This document shows positions 26,554-35,394 of a stretch of DNA of 64,000 bases, one piece after another. The notes beneath the pieces were generated by a model, which ran no database searches, was not told the origin of the DNA, and saw nothing but the letters and a program-made list of their open reading frames with translations. A program made the translations under genes and the position numbers. The DNA comes from Gillisella vitis (lineage in GTDB: Bacteria > Pseudomonadota > Alphaproteobacteria > Rhizobiales > Rhizobiaceae). The stretch is taken from assembly GCF_021559775.1 (NCBI RefSeq), contig NZ_CP056047.1, forward strand, positions 744,001-808,000. Direction: 5' to 3'. Each line of letters opens with the position of its first letter. The first letter of the stretch is position 1.

Positions 26554-26615
26554 GAACCCGGTTTTCCCGAAAAGACAAACGACTACACAAGACGGGAGAG
26601 TTTGTATGGTTCAGC
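26554..26615. repeat. Rhizobial palindromic mosaic repeat, partial copy
   Basis: The 29 bases from 26554 match 34772-34800 exactly (GAACCCGGTTTTCCCGAAAA and on), and the following GGGAGAG...GGTTCAG resembles the left arm of the large hairpin at 34813. The right arm is missing here, so this copy is incomplete. The core belongs to the mosaic repeats known in Rhizobiaceae. Confidence 0.75.
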
Positions 26616-26744
26616 CGAAAGACCCCAGACAATCCTAGAACCCAATCCTTCGAACCCAGTCCTATAAGAGGGGATTATAGGCAATAAGCGCAATCGCGCT
26701 TTATATCCAACACTGCTTGCGAGATTGCGCCTCGCATCAAGGCA

Positions 26745-26774
26745 ATAAAAAACCTCCGGGCGTAAACCCGGAGG
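26745..26774 (-). terminator. Intrinsic terminator of porin gene
   Basis: On the minus strand, CCTCCGGG / CCCGGAGG (8-bp perfect stem, 6-nt loop) is followed by TTTTTTATTG. A classical Rho-independent terminator 30 bp after the porin stop. Confidence 0.9.
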
Positions 26775-26803
26775 CAATTGTCAACTGAAGATCAACAATC
26801 AGA

Positions 26804-27838
26804 TCAGAACTTGCGTTCCAGACGAACAAAGCCCGTCCAAACGTCGTCGTTGCCATCCCAATCGTGGTCCTGGTACTGAGCCGAAACCTTAGTGGTCAGG
26901 CCTTCAGCCAGCTTGTAGTCAACCGTCAGACCAGCTCTCCAGATGTCGCGACCGAAGTAATCGCCATCGGCGTCAACCTGAGTTTCGCCCCAGTACTGAA
27001 CGCCAGGAGTCAGGCTCAACTTGTCAGTGATCTTTGCAGCGTACTGAGCAGCAACAGTCCACTTGCTGAGGTCGTAATAGGTGCTTGCGCCGGTCGAGTA
27101 GATCGCAGCGATACCGAATTCGCCAGGACCAACTTCAGCTGTTGCCAAGCCGCGGACAGCACCGTTGCTGGTTGCGAAGTCCCAAGAACCGAGCAGGTTT
27201 GCGGTGACCGGACCGTAGGTCGTGCCGATCTGAGCTTCAAGACCAACGCGGTTGTTCTTGCTGTACGGATCCGAGCCAGCAGCCGGAGTACGGCTGTAGT
27301 AACCCGTCAGTTCGTCAACCGAACCGTATACGAAGAAATTGTCAGCCTTGTACTTGTAAGCAATCGAGTTCAGACGGTTCGAACCGATATCGTCGGTTTC
27401 GCCGGACAGATCGCTATCCCAAGGATTGTAGAACGAACCAACCTGGAAGCCAGCAACAGTGATGAAGGCTTCGTCGAGTTCGAGGCTGCCGCCGTTTTCA
27501 TCAGCCCAGGTGCGGACCGTGATGGTGGAGCCGATCGTGCCGAGTTCGGAGTCGTTCTTGGCATCAAAAGTAACGAGGCCACGCGTACGAGCGTTCCAGT
27601 TACGATCATCGCCCAGGCTGTTGTTGCTTGCGCCCTGAACTTCAAAACGAACGTAGCCGCTCATTTTCAAGCAGGTTTCAGTGCCGGGGATGTAGAAGTA
27701 GCCAGTGCCGAAAGCATCGCAAACGCGGACGTATTCAGCAGGTTCGGGGGCAGCGGCAACAATGGCGTCAGCAGCCTGTGCGCCAGATACTGCTGCGAGA
27801 GCCGCAGCGGAGCCGAGAAGAAGGCCCTTAATATTCAT
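26804..27838 (-). CDS. Outer membrane porin, Porin_2 (RopA/Omp2b) family, copy 1
   Basis: 344 aa, ATG at 27838. Signal peptide MNIKGLLLGSAAALAAVSGAQA, cut before ADAIVAAAPEP. Next comes the conserved YVRVCDAFGTGYFYIPGTE segment, with a Cys pair (C39, C56), then YVRFEV and beta strands ending in an aromatic terminal strand (GFVRLERKF). These porins form trimers that let small solutes through the outer membrane. It is a tandem paralogue of the 27975 gene: long blocks match it exactly while predicted surface loops differ. Confidence 0.93.
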   Translation of the reverse strand: MNIKGLLLGSAAALAAVSGAQAADAIVAAAPEPAEYVRVCDAFGTGYFYIPGTETCLKMSGYVRFEVQGASNNSLGDDRNWNARTRGLVTFDAKNDSELGTIGSTITVRTWADENGGSLELDEAFITVAGFQVGSFYNPWDSDLSGETDDIGSNRLNSIAYKYKADNFFVYGSVDELTGYYSRTPAAGSDPYSKNNRVGLEAQIGTTYGPVTANLLGSWDFATSNGAVRGLATAEVGPGEFGIAAIYSTGASTYYDLSKWTVAAQYAAKITDKLSLTPGVQYWGETQVDADGDYFGRDIWRAGLTVDYKLAEGLTTKVSAQYQDHDWDGNDDVWTGFVRLERKF

Positions 27839-27918
27839 TTTTGATCTCCAGTTTGTCGTTTAGGAAATAGAGATATGCTCTCTATGAACCGCTCTTGTTG
27901 TTTGCCCCCCGGCATACT

Positions 27919-27950
27919 GACTAGGCCCCGAATTCCAACGGGGCCTAGTC
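27919..27950. terminator. Hairpin between the two porin genes
   Basis: Perfect 11-bp stem GACTAGGCCCC / GGGGCCTAGTC with an AT-rich loop, 25-55 bp after the copy 2 stop. There is no U-tract on the minus strand; it may stop transcription partly or protect the 3' end. Confidence 0.7.
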
Positions 27951-27974
27951 TTAGTCTTATCTCCTAAGAGATAA

Positions 27975-29021
27975 TTAGAACGAACGCTGCAAGCGAACGA
28001 AGCCAGACCATACGTCGTCGCTGTTGCTCCAGGCATGATCCTGGTACTGAGCGGAAACCTTGGTTGTCAAGCCTTCAGCCAGCTTATAGTCCAGCGTCAA
28101 GCCACCCTTCCAGATGTCACGGCCGGTGTAATCGCCGCTGCCGTCAACCTGGGTGTTAGCGAAGTACTGAACGCCAGGAGTCAGGGTCAGCTTGTCAGTG
28201 ATCTTTGCTGCGTATTCGGCAGCAACAGTCCACTCAGCCTTGTCGTAGTAAGCGGAAACGCCGGTCGAGTACAGGCCAGCGACGCCGAGGACGCCAGGAC
28301 CGAGGTTTGCGGTTGCGAGCAGACGAACAGCGCCGTCGTTAGCAACTGCGTCCCAGCCACCCAGCAGGGTTGCTGTTACTGGACCGAAAGAACCGCCAAC
28401 CTGGCCTTCAATGCCAACGCGCTTGTTCTGGCCGTAAGCATCAGCCTGGCTGAGGTCACGCGAACGGCTGTAGTAGCCGGTCAGTTCGTCGACAGCGATG
28501 CCAGCGAAGAAGGTGTCGGACTTGTAGTTGTAAGCGATCGAGTTCAGACGGTTCGAGCCGAGGTCATCGGTTTCGCCGGAGAGACCCGTATCGAAGTAGT
28601 TGTAGAACGAACCAACCTGGAAGCCAGCAACAGTGATGAAGGCTTCGTCGAGCTCGAGGCTGCCGCCGTTTTCATCAGCCCAGGTGCGGACAGTGATGGT
28701 GGAACCGATCGTGCCGATTTCAGAGTCGTTCTTGGCGTCGAAAGTGACGAGGCCACGAGTACGAGCGTTCCAGTCGCGGTTACCCGACCAGGACGAGTCG
28801 CCGTCATTGCTGTTTCCCTGAACTTCGAAACGGACATAGCCCTTAACGCGAAGGCAGGTTTCGGTGCCGGGGATGTAGAAGTAGCCAGTGCCGAAGGCGT
28901 CGCAAACGCGGACGTATTCAGCTGGTTCCGGAGCAGCAGCAACGATAGCGTCTGCTGCCTGGGCGCCGGATACTGCTGCGAGAGCCGCAGCGGAGCCGAG
29001 AAGAAGGCTCTTGATGTTCAT
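27975..29021 (-). CDS. Outer membrane porin, Porin_2 (RopA/Omp2b) family, copy 2
   Basis: 348 aa, ATG at 29021. The signal peptide MNIKSLLLGSAAALAAVSGAQA and first 56 residues are almost identical to copy 1, as is the stretch GLVTFDAKNDSE through FQVGSFYN. The central loops (for example GNSNDGDSSWSGNRDWNART and SRDLSQADAYGQNKR) differ. The final strand reads GFVRLQRSF. General outer-membrane diffusion is the expected role. It has its own upstream region of over 700 bp and is separated from copy 1 by a hairpin, so the two can be regulated apart. Confidence 0.93.
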   Translation of the reverse strand: MNIKSLLLGSAAALAAVSGAQAADAIVAAAPEPAEYVRVCDAFGTGYFYIPGTETCLRVKGYVRFEVQGNSNDGDSSWSGNRDWNARTRGLVTFDAKNDSEIGTIGSTITVRTWADENGGSLELDEAFITVAGFQVGSFYNYFDTGLSGETDDLGSNRLNSIAYNYKSDTFFAGIAVDELTGYYSRSRDLSQADAYGQNKRVGIEGQVGGSFGPVTATLLGGWDAVANDGAVRLLATANLGPGVLGVAGLYSTGVSAYYDKAEWTVAAEYAAKITDKLTLTPGVQYFANTQVDGSGDYTGRDIWKGGLTLDYKLAEGLTTKVSAQYQDHAWSNSDDVWSGFVRLQRSF

Positions 29022-29797
29022 AATGACCTCCAGTCAAGTTTCATTAGGGTCTGGGCTTGTTTGGCTGAAGGACAGCATTTCCTGCCCCCATTCCCGTTAA
29101 CGTATGAAACGGACGATCCACCGCCTCGCTTCTGGATTTGAAAATACAAAACGCTGCCGCGCTTGCAATCGACAAACGGCAAACGGGGCGGTTTCGCCAT
29201 AGCCTTCCCCGTTTGATGTTGCTGAAAGGACACAAAGCTATGGCTGAACCGGGGCATTTGTTTACTCTTTGTTAAGAAACGCTTTGAAAAACAAAGGCTA
29301 ACGCCAACCACCTGAAAACCGGCTTGAATTCCGACCTCATCCGAAATGCGGCAAATTCGGGCGATTCGATGCCCACGAGTGCTATTTGGAGGCGATCTGC
29401 AGCAGAGTCGCTTCAAGGTGAGACGATGTTTTCAACAGCCTCTCCGGCAGGCAGTGTAGCAAAATCGGACTGAGGACAGCCAGAATCGATAGCGATTCTA
29501 TTTTAGAGCCTAGCGATTCTCTCAACCAATCGCGGTGTCGCTCTTTACCTGGCGAGGTTCGCGCATGAGTCCACTTCTTACAGGGAGAGTTATGCCCGTC
29601 TTCTTATAAGGGCAATTAAAGGCGATCAAAACGAGACAGAGCAGCGTGGCCGCACGAGACGAGCATGCCGGAATTGTCCAGGCAGGCACAGTGGTGCGCG
29701 GTTTGCTTTGTTTGTCATGAGGAAATGGCGCCTTTATCGTGGAAGTTGGCGAAAAGCGCTTGCAATCGAATCTACGACGACATAATCAGACCGCACC
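29022..29797. other. Intergenic region upstream of porin copy 2 and tRNA-Ser
   Basis: 776 bases. The porin promoter and leader should lie in the first part, tRNA promoter elements at the end. Several AT-rich stretches (29265-29300, 29495-29510) but no gene with family features. Short frames at 29018-29416 and 29665-30231 look accidental; the latter runs through the tRNA. Confidence 0.5.
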
Positions 29798-29887
29798 GGA
29801 GAGGTGGCCGAGTGGTCGAAGGCGCTCCCCTGCTAAGGGAGTATACCAGAGATGGTATCGTGGGTTCGAATCCCATCCTCTCCGCCA
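29798..29887 (+). tRNA. tRNA-Ser (anticodon GCT)
   Basis: 90-nt class II tRNA with genomically encoded CCA. Acceptor stem GGAGAGG / CCTCTCC, D-arm with GTGGCCGAGTGGTCGAAGGC, anticodon stem CTCCC / GGGAG with loop CTGCTAA (anticodon GCT, reading AGC/AGU), a long variable arm (TATACCAGAGATGGTAT) and T-arm GTGGGTTCGAATCCCAT. Confidence 0.97.
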
Positions 29888-29960
29888 TCAAACAAACTTC
29901 CATTCAGTCATGTCATAACAATCGCAACGGCGTGCTGTTGTCGTTGAACGCGTTATTGTT

Positions 29961-30848
29961 TTACCTGCCGCTCAGGAACCGCTCGATCTCGTCTGCAAGC
30001 GGCATGAGGTGCAGCAAGGGCGCGTGGCCCTGGCCCTTGGCGATGACCAAGCTGGCCGATGGATGGCGAGCGATCATTGATTCGCTTGCCTGCTTCGATA
30101 GCAGTTGCGAATGCTCACCGCGAATGATCAGCAGGGGGAAGGCTGCCAGCGCCTCGTATTGCACCCATAGATCCGGGATGTGCTTGCTGAAATCGATGCT
30201 GGAGATTTGCGCGGCAATCGCGGGATCGTAGTCGGCGACGGGAATGCCGTTCTCGTCCCGGTAGAGTGCCTGCGCCATGTCTTCCCAGTCCTGCTGATCC
30301 AACACCGGAAACGTCACACCATGCACGGATTTGAGATAGGCGGGGCAATCGGCCCAGGTCTTTGGTCCGCCACCACTGCCCAAGTAATCCCTGATGGCGA
30401 TCAGGCCCTCTTTTTCGAGAACCGGTCCCACATCGTTGAGAATCACTCGGCGAATACGGCTGGAGTGCATGACGGCCAGGAAATGCAGCAGAAGCCCGCC
30501 TCTGGATGTGCCGATAAAATCCGCCTGAGCGATGGCCAGCTCATCCAGCGCTGCGACCACATCGCCCATTTCCGTCAAAAGATTGTAGTTCTTCGGGTCC
30601 GGATCTCGCCCGGAGCCGCCACGACCGCGCGAATCGATGCAGATCACCCGTCTTCCGCCCGCAGCAAGCCGCTGCGCCAGTTGCGTGAAATCACGGTGAT
30701 TGCGGGTCAGGCCGGGCAGGCAGACGACCGGGGGCAGGGAAGCCAGATGAGAATCGCAGCTGGCTTGGTAATCGCGCACGAACAGTTGGATGCCGTCGGC
30801 GGCTGTAATCGTCCGGTCTTGAAAGGTCCCATTCTCCAGGTGTTGCAT
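29961..30848 (-). CDS. Alpha/beta hydrolase
   Basis: 295 aa from the ATG at 30848, chosen because AGGAG lies 8 nt upstream; the GTG at 30872 has a poorer site. Fold signs: oxyanion region PVVCLPGLTRNHRDF, DSRGRGGSG, nucleophile elbow FIGTSRGGLL (Ser), a late Asp/Glu after LLIIRGEHS, and the catalytic His in GQGHAPLLH. Substrate cannot be told; it could be an ester or a lactone hydrolase. It follows the slt gene on the same strand with a gap of only about 40 bp, so the two may be co-transcribed. Confidence 0.85.
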   Translation of the reverse strand: MQHLENGTFQDRTITAADGIQLFVRDYQASCDSHLASLPPVVCLPGLTRNHRDFTQLAQRLAAGGRRVICIDSRGRGGSGRDPDPKNYNLLTEMGDVVAALDELAIAQADFIGTSRGGLLLHFLAVMHSSRIRRVILNDVGPVLEKEGLIAIRDYLGSGGGPKTWADCPAYLKSVHGVTFPVLDQQDWEDMAQALYRDENGIPVADYDPAIAAQISSIDFSKHIPDLWVQYEALAAFPLLIIRGEHSQLLSKQASESMIARHPSASLVIAKGQGHAPLLHLMPLADEIERFLSGR

Positions 30849-30890
30849 GCCGTGAACTCCTGTTGTCGTCACCTGATCCGCGATCGGCCG

Positions 30891-33020
30891 TCAGCGGCCA
30901 TAACGAAGATCGTGCTCGATATCTGCGGTCTGCCCCAGCCGGGTCTTGTAGATCTGGTAGTTTTCCATGACCCGCTGCACATAGCCGCGCGTTTCGGGGA
31001 AGGGGATGCGCTCGATCCAGTCGACCACGTCATCAATTGGCATGCCACGGGGATCGCCATAGCGGTTGATCCATTCCGGCACCCGCTTCGGTCCGGCATT
31101 ATAGGCAATGAACGTCAATATATAGGAGCCGCCGAAAGCATCGATCTGCTCGCCCAGATAATGGGCGCCGAGCGTGGCGTTATAAGCGGCGTCCTGGGTC
31201 AACCGGTCCGGTGAAAATGCCATGTCATGACGCTTGGCGACGGCCTTTGCCGTGGCGGGCATCAATTGCAGCAAGCCTTTGGCATTGGCGGCGGACACGG
31301 CGGCCGGGTTGAACGCGCTTTCCTGACGGGCAATGGCATAGGCCAGGGCCTTGCCGGAGCCGGCAATATTGGCGGAAGCCGGAATGACGCCGATGGGAAA
31401 GGCCAGGGCAGGCACGTTTATGCCGCGGCCATAGGCGGTCTTGCCCACTTGCAACGACAATTGGTGATTGCCAGCGCGTTCGGCTTTGGAGGCGAGAAGC
31501 GCCAGTTCTCCAGGGCTTTGCAATTGTTCGGCCAAGGCCCGGTAAAGGCTTGCGCCGCGCCATTCGTGGCCGGCGGCCTTGTAGCGATCGATAGCGATAA
31601 TGGCTTCCCGGCTGGCGAAACGGCGGCGGTCTTCCTCCGTTGGTGTCGGATAGCGAATGTCGAGCCGTGTCTGCTTCAGGCGGGCGCCTGCCAATTGTCC
31701 ATAGAAGGTGCCGGGATAATCGGCGGCCCGGACGAAATCCTGCCTGGCTGCGGTCGGATTGCCTTGCGCTTCATCGGCACGTCCCAGCCAATAATAGGCG
31801 CGCGAGGCCGAGAGGGGCCGGTTCGATGCCTCGACAATCCGGCGAAAATGCTGGGCTGCGGTTTTTGGATCATTGAGGCCGCGCAGGGCATACCAGCCCG
31901 CATGAAACTCGGCATCGACGATATCGACCGGGTCGGTGGCGGTATAGCCAGCGGCAACCTGATAGGCCAGCCGGTATTTGCCGTCATCGGCAAGGCCGCG
32001 CGCCACGATGCGCCGTTCATTCCACCATTCGCCCGGATTGACCAATCGTGACGCGTCTCTGGGCACAAGCGCCAGCAGCTTTGCCGCTTCCTGGTAATTG
32101 TCCTGACGGCGCTGATACTCGATTTTTACGAAAAGCAATGCGGGATCATTGCCAAACCGTGCGCTGGCGGCCTGAACCAGCGTCACGGCCTTGGGCGAAC
32201 GGCTGTTTACCGCCATCCATGCAGTATAAAGAGCCTGCGCATCGCCAAGCGAGGCGAAGCGCTTGGCCTGGGCGGTGCGGCCGCGATACATCAGATAATC
32301 CATCCGCAGCTTGTGATCGGCGCGGGTCAGCAGGCCGCCGAATTCGCTCAGGATGCGGTCTTCGGTGGCGATCTCCAGCGGCTGGCTGCGCCACAGGTCT
32401 TTCAGGATAAAAACGGCGCGGCTGCGGTTGCCGCTTGCCACCAGGGCTCGGGTCAGGATGATCGTGCCTTCTGCCGTTTCCGGCTTGGTCTCTCCGAAGG
32501 CTGCCAATACATCCGGGGCTGGCGGGTTTTCGCGCAACAGCGCTTTTTCCGAATTGGCGCGGAAGGCGGAAAGCCCCGGCCAGCCTTTCAGCTCGCGCTG
32601 GGCATTGGCAATTTCTGAGGAAGGGATACCGGCAAGGCCGGACATGGCAATCGACCATGTCAGCATATGCCGGTCCAGCCCCTGGGGCATGGCATCGCGA
32701 ATCGACAGCGCCAGCGCCCCGTTGCGGTCCGACAGCGCGTCGAGGCCGGATTTTAGCGGCGACCGTTCGACCGGCATGGGCGTGACAACCGGGATGGAGC
32801 CGGTAATGTCGCCAGAAACAGAGGATGCGGAAGAGGCCGAAGAGGCCGAAAGCGCTGCCGGGCGGTTGGCGGGTGCTGGTACATCCCCGCCACCCAGGAT
32901 CGGCTGGGACCATGACACACCGGCAGGGGCCAGCGCCGTCACACCTATGGACAGGGCAAGCTTGAGCAAAATGGTCCGTTTCATCGGCAAACTCGTCCGG
33001 AAAATGCGCATAGCTCCCAT
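30891..33020 (-). CDS. slt: Soluble lytic murein transglycosylase
   Basis: 709 aa from the ATG at 33020; the ATG at 32984 (MKRTILLKLALSIG) would start directly with the signal peptide and is an alternative. After the signal comes a Ser/Ala-rich linker, a long alpha-helical superhelix (about 90-540), and the SLT catalytic domain: YAIARQESAFNPAAVSAANAKG with catalytic Glu567, GLLQLMPATA and AYNAGPKRV. It cleaves peptidoglycan glycan strands in the periplasm with 1,6-anhydro products. Length and layout match Slt70-type enzymes. Confidence 0.92.
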   Translation of the reverse strand: MGAMRIFRTSLPMKRTILLKLALSIGVTALAPAGVSWSQPILGGGDVPAPANRPAALSASSASSASSVSGDITGSIPVVTPMPVERSPLKSGLDALSDRNGALALSIRDAMPQGLDRHMLTWSIAMSGLAGIPSSEIANAQRELKGWPGLSAFRANSEKALLRENPPAPDVLAAFGETKPETAEGTIILTRALVASGNRSRAVFILKDLWRSQPLEIATEDRILSEFGGLLTRADHKLRMDYLMYRGRTAQAKRFASLGDAQALYTAWMAVNSRSPKAVTLVQAASARFGNDPALLFVKIEYQRRQDNYQEAAKLLALVPRDASRLVNPGEWWNERRIVARGLADDGKYRLAYQVAAGYTATDPVDIVDAEFHAGWYALRGLNDPKTAAQHFRRIVEASNRPLSASRAYYWLGRADEAQGNPTAARQDFVRAADYPGTFYGQLAGARLKQTRLDIRYPTPTEEDRRRFASREAIIAIDRYKAAGHEWRGASLYRALAEQLQSPGELALLASKAERAGNHQLSLQVGKTAYGRGINVPALAFPIGVIPASANIAGSGKALAYAIARQESAFNPAAVSAANAKGLLQLMPATAKAVAKRHDMAFSPDRLTQDAAYNATLGAHYLGEQIDAFGGSYILTFIAYNAGPKRVPEWINRYGDPRGMPIDDVVDWIERIPFPETRGYVQRVMENYQIYKTRLGQTADIEHDLRYGR

Positions 33021-33207
33021 TAACTCTGACCCCGATTAATGAATGCTTAATGAAATGGCGTCAATGCGACGAAAATTCCGCATTGAAAAACTGTCATAAA
33101 ACCGGCCGAACCGTGCTTGTACCGGTGCGGGCCTAGCAGTAATGTGCCCGCGTTTGATTGCACATTTACGGCTGACCAGGGATTGGCGGCTGTTGGGAGT
33201 TCTATGC

Positions 33208-34092
33208 ATGTTCCAGGGTTCCATGCCCGCGCTTGTCACGCCGTTTACCGAAACCGGGGCGATTGACGAGAAAGCCTTTGCCGCTCATGTCGAATGGCAG
33301 ATCGCCGAAGGCAGTTCCGGCCTGGTGCCGGTCGGCACCACAGGCGAATCGCCAACCCTGACCCATGCCGAGCACAAACGGGTGGTGGAACTGTGCATCG
33401 AAGTGGCCGCCAAGCGGGTTCCGGTGATTGCCGGCGCTGGCTCCAATAATACGATGGAAGCCATCGATCTCGCCCAGCACGCTGAAAAGGCCGGGGCTGA
33501 TGCCGTGCTGGTGGTGACACCCTATTATAACAAGCCGACTCAAAAGGGGCTGATCGCACATTTCTCGGCGATTGCGCAGGCGGTCTCCCTGCCGATCATC
33601 ATCTACAATATTCCGCCGCGCTCGGTGATCGACATGAGCCCGGAAACCATGGGCAAGCTGGCCCAGGCCCATAAAACTATTGTCGGCGTCAAGGACGCTA
33701 CCGGCAAGCTGGAGCGGGTTTCCGAACAGCGGATCACCTGCGGGCGTGAGTTCATCCAGCTGTCCGGCGAGGACGCGACCGCGCTGGGCTTCAACGCCCA
33801 TGGTGGGGTTGGCTGCATATCGGTGACGGCCAATGTCGCGCCGCGCCTGTGCGCCGAGTTCCAGGCAGCGACGCTGGCCGGGGATTTCGCTAAGGCGCTT
33901 GATTATCAGGACCGGCTGATGCCGCTGCATAAGGCGATCTTCCTGGAGCCAGGTCTTTGCGGGGCGAAATATGCCCTGTCGCGGCTTGGTCGGATGGGCC
34001 GGACCGCCCGTCTGCCGCTGCTGTCGACGCTGGAAGCCTCTACCGAAGCCGCAATCGACGCGGCCCTTCAGCATGCGGGACTGATGAACTGA
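33208..34092 (+). CDS. dapA: 4-hydroxy-tetrahydrodipicolinate synthase
   Basis: 294 aa from the ATG at 33208, with GGGAG upstream. Class I aldolase (beta/alpha)8 barrel. Active-site residues are in the E. coli positions: Thr44 and Thr45 in GTTGES, Tyr107 in TPYYNKP, Tyr133 in IIYNIPPRS, and Schiff-base Lys162 in VGVKDATG. It condenses pyruvate and aspartate semialdehyde, the first step of the lysine and meso-diaminopimelate branch, so it also feeds peptidoglycan. Divergent from slt; smpB follows 150 bp downstream. Confidence 0.96.
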   Translation: MFQGSMPALVTPFTETGAIDEKAFAAHVEWQIAEGSSGLVPVGTTGESPTLTHAEHKRVVELCIEVAAKRVPVIAGAGSNNTMEAIDLAQHAEKAGADAVLVVTPYYNKPTQKGLIAHFSAIAQAVSLPIIIYNIPPRSVIDMSPETMGKLAQAHKTIVGVKDATGKLERVSEQRITCGREFIQLSGEDATALGFNAHGGVGCISVTANVAPRLCAEFQAATLAGDFAKALDYQDRLMPLHKAIFLEPGLCGAKYALSRLGRMGRTARLPLLSTLEASTEAAIDAALQHAGLMN

Positions 34093-34244
34093 GATCATCA
34101 ATTGGGGGCTGGGCCGGAGTACACATTGGCTCCGGCTTCTTCCATTACGGGTACTGCTGTATTACATAAGGCCTGACAGACCGGAGCAGTAACCCGCCGG
34201 CGGTAAGAAAAAACAAAAAGCATAGGTCGGATTGGACAGAGTTC

Positions 34245-34721
34245 ATGGCACCCAGAGGCAGCCAGCGCACCGTAAACAAGATCGTCGCGGAAAACCGCAA
34301 GGCGCGGTTTAACTATGAGATCATCGATACCTACGAGGCTGGCATCATGCTGACCGGCACGGAGGTCAAGTCTCTGCGTGAAGGCAAGGCCAATATTGCC
34401 GAATCCTATGCTTCGGACGAGGGTGAGGAAATCTGGCTGATCAATTCGCATCTGCCGGAATATCTTCAGGCCAACCGTTTCAACCATGAACCGCGCCGTC
34501 GCCGCAAATTGCTGCTCAACAAGCGCGAGATCAACCGGCTGCGCGTGGCCATCAATCGCGAAGGCATGACGCTGGTGCCGTTGAAAATCTATTTCAACGA
34601 AAAAGGCCGCGCCAAGCTGGAACTGGCCTTGGCCAAGGGCAAAAAATTGCATGACAAGCGCGAGACCGAGAAGGAACGCGACTGGAACCGGCAGAAAAGC
34701 CGGTTGCTGAAGACGGGCTGA
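34245..34721 (+). CDS. smpB: SsrA-binding protein SmpB
   Basis: 158 aa, ATG at 34245. Standard SmpB pattern: [40 protein letters not shown], then [15 protein letters not shown] and [41 protein letters not shown], with the basic C-terminal tail that enters the ribosome channel. It binds tmRNA for trans-translation on stalled ribosomes. The dapA - smpB order is common in Rhizobiaceae (from memory). Confidence 0.96.
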   Translation: MAPRGSQRTVNKIVAENRKARFNYEIIDTYEAGIMLTGTEVKSLREGKANIAESYASDEGEEIWLINSHLPEYLQANRFNHEPRRRRKLLLNKREINRLRVAINREGMTLVPLKIYFNEKGRAKLELALAKGKKLHDKRETEKERDWNRQKSRLLKTG

Positions 34722-34754
34722 GATGCGTGTAAGTTGTCAAAGCGCCGCATAGAG

Positions 34755-34853
34755 TTTGCCAGGGAAAAGTGGAACCCGGTTTTCCCGAAAAGACAAACGA
34801 AAACAAAAGAATCGAGAGTCTGTCTGGTTCAATTTGAACCTGACAGACTCTCG
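34755..34853. repeat. Rhizobial palindromic mosaic repeat with large hairpin
   Basis: The first part (34755-34800) has the AGGGAAAAGTGGAACCCGGT-type core shared with 26554. The second part is a 41-nt hairpin at 34813-34853, 20-bp arms with one T/T mismatch (CGAGAGTCTGTC T GGTTCAA). It lies 3' of smpB and may end its transcript. Confidence 0.8.
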
Positions 34854-34883
34854 TACGGCGTTTTGGCAGGCATGGCATGAGTT

Positions 34884-35162
34884 TTACCGCCCGTGCATCC
34901 CGATCAGGAAGGCATAGGCCGCCAGCCGGGCGTGCCGCTCCTGCTCCTCCCGGGACGAGATGTCCCTTTCGTCGAGGCCGATATCGCGCAATTGATGCGC
35001 ATTCAACTCACTTATGTGGTTGCTCGGCTTTCCATTGCCCCGGCGTAAGGCATAGCGCGCCAGTCCCGAAGCGATCCAGCGATAGGCCATCGCAAAGCGA
35101 CGGGTGAAACCGCCTCTGGGGGCCAGGACAACACTGTTTTTCGTCGGTTCTGTCGTGCGCAT
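34884..35162 (-). CDS. DUF1127 domain protein
   Basis: 92 aa, ATG at 35162 with AAAGGAAAAG upstream. The C-terminal half holds a DUF1127 (YjiS-like) motif, ISELNAHQLRDIGLDERDI, after a basic amphipathic helix (FAMAYRWIASGLARYALRR). Small Arg-rich DUF1127 proteins in Agrobacterium are tied to RNA turnover, phosphate and carbon metabolism. This one has an additional C-terminal helix (REEQERHARLAAYAFLIGM). Monocistronic. Confidence 0.82.
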   Translation of the reverse strand: MRTTEPTKNSVVLAPRGGFTRRFAMAYRWIASGLARYALRRGNGKPSNHISELNAHQLRDIGLDERDISSREEQERHARLAAYAFLIGMHGR

Positions 35163-35394
35163 GATCTTTTCCTTTCAAGCGGGCACGAGGACAGGAGCCT
35201 ACGTCTCGACGACGCAGACAAGCGATGGGTGAGGGGTGAAAAGGTGGCAGGCCGAGAACCTTGTTATCCATCATGGAAACAGGGAGGTTTTCCCTTTTCC
35301 TGGAAATACTCTGGCTGCCAGTGGACGCGCGAAAAATGACCGAGATGCGTCAAATCGTCCAGCGAATGTTTTGAATGACAACGATCAGCAACGC

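Larger units (their letters stand above)
26409..26803. other. Intergenic region with mosaic repeat and porin terminator
   Basis: 395 bases between convergent flavoprotein and porin genes. It holds a rhizobial mosaic repeat (26554-26615) and the porin terminator (26745-26774). No gene is supported. Confidence 0.6.
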
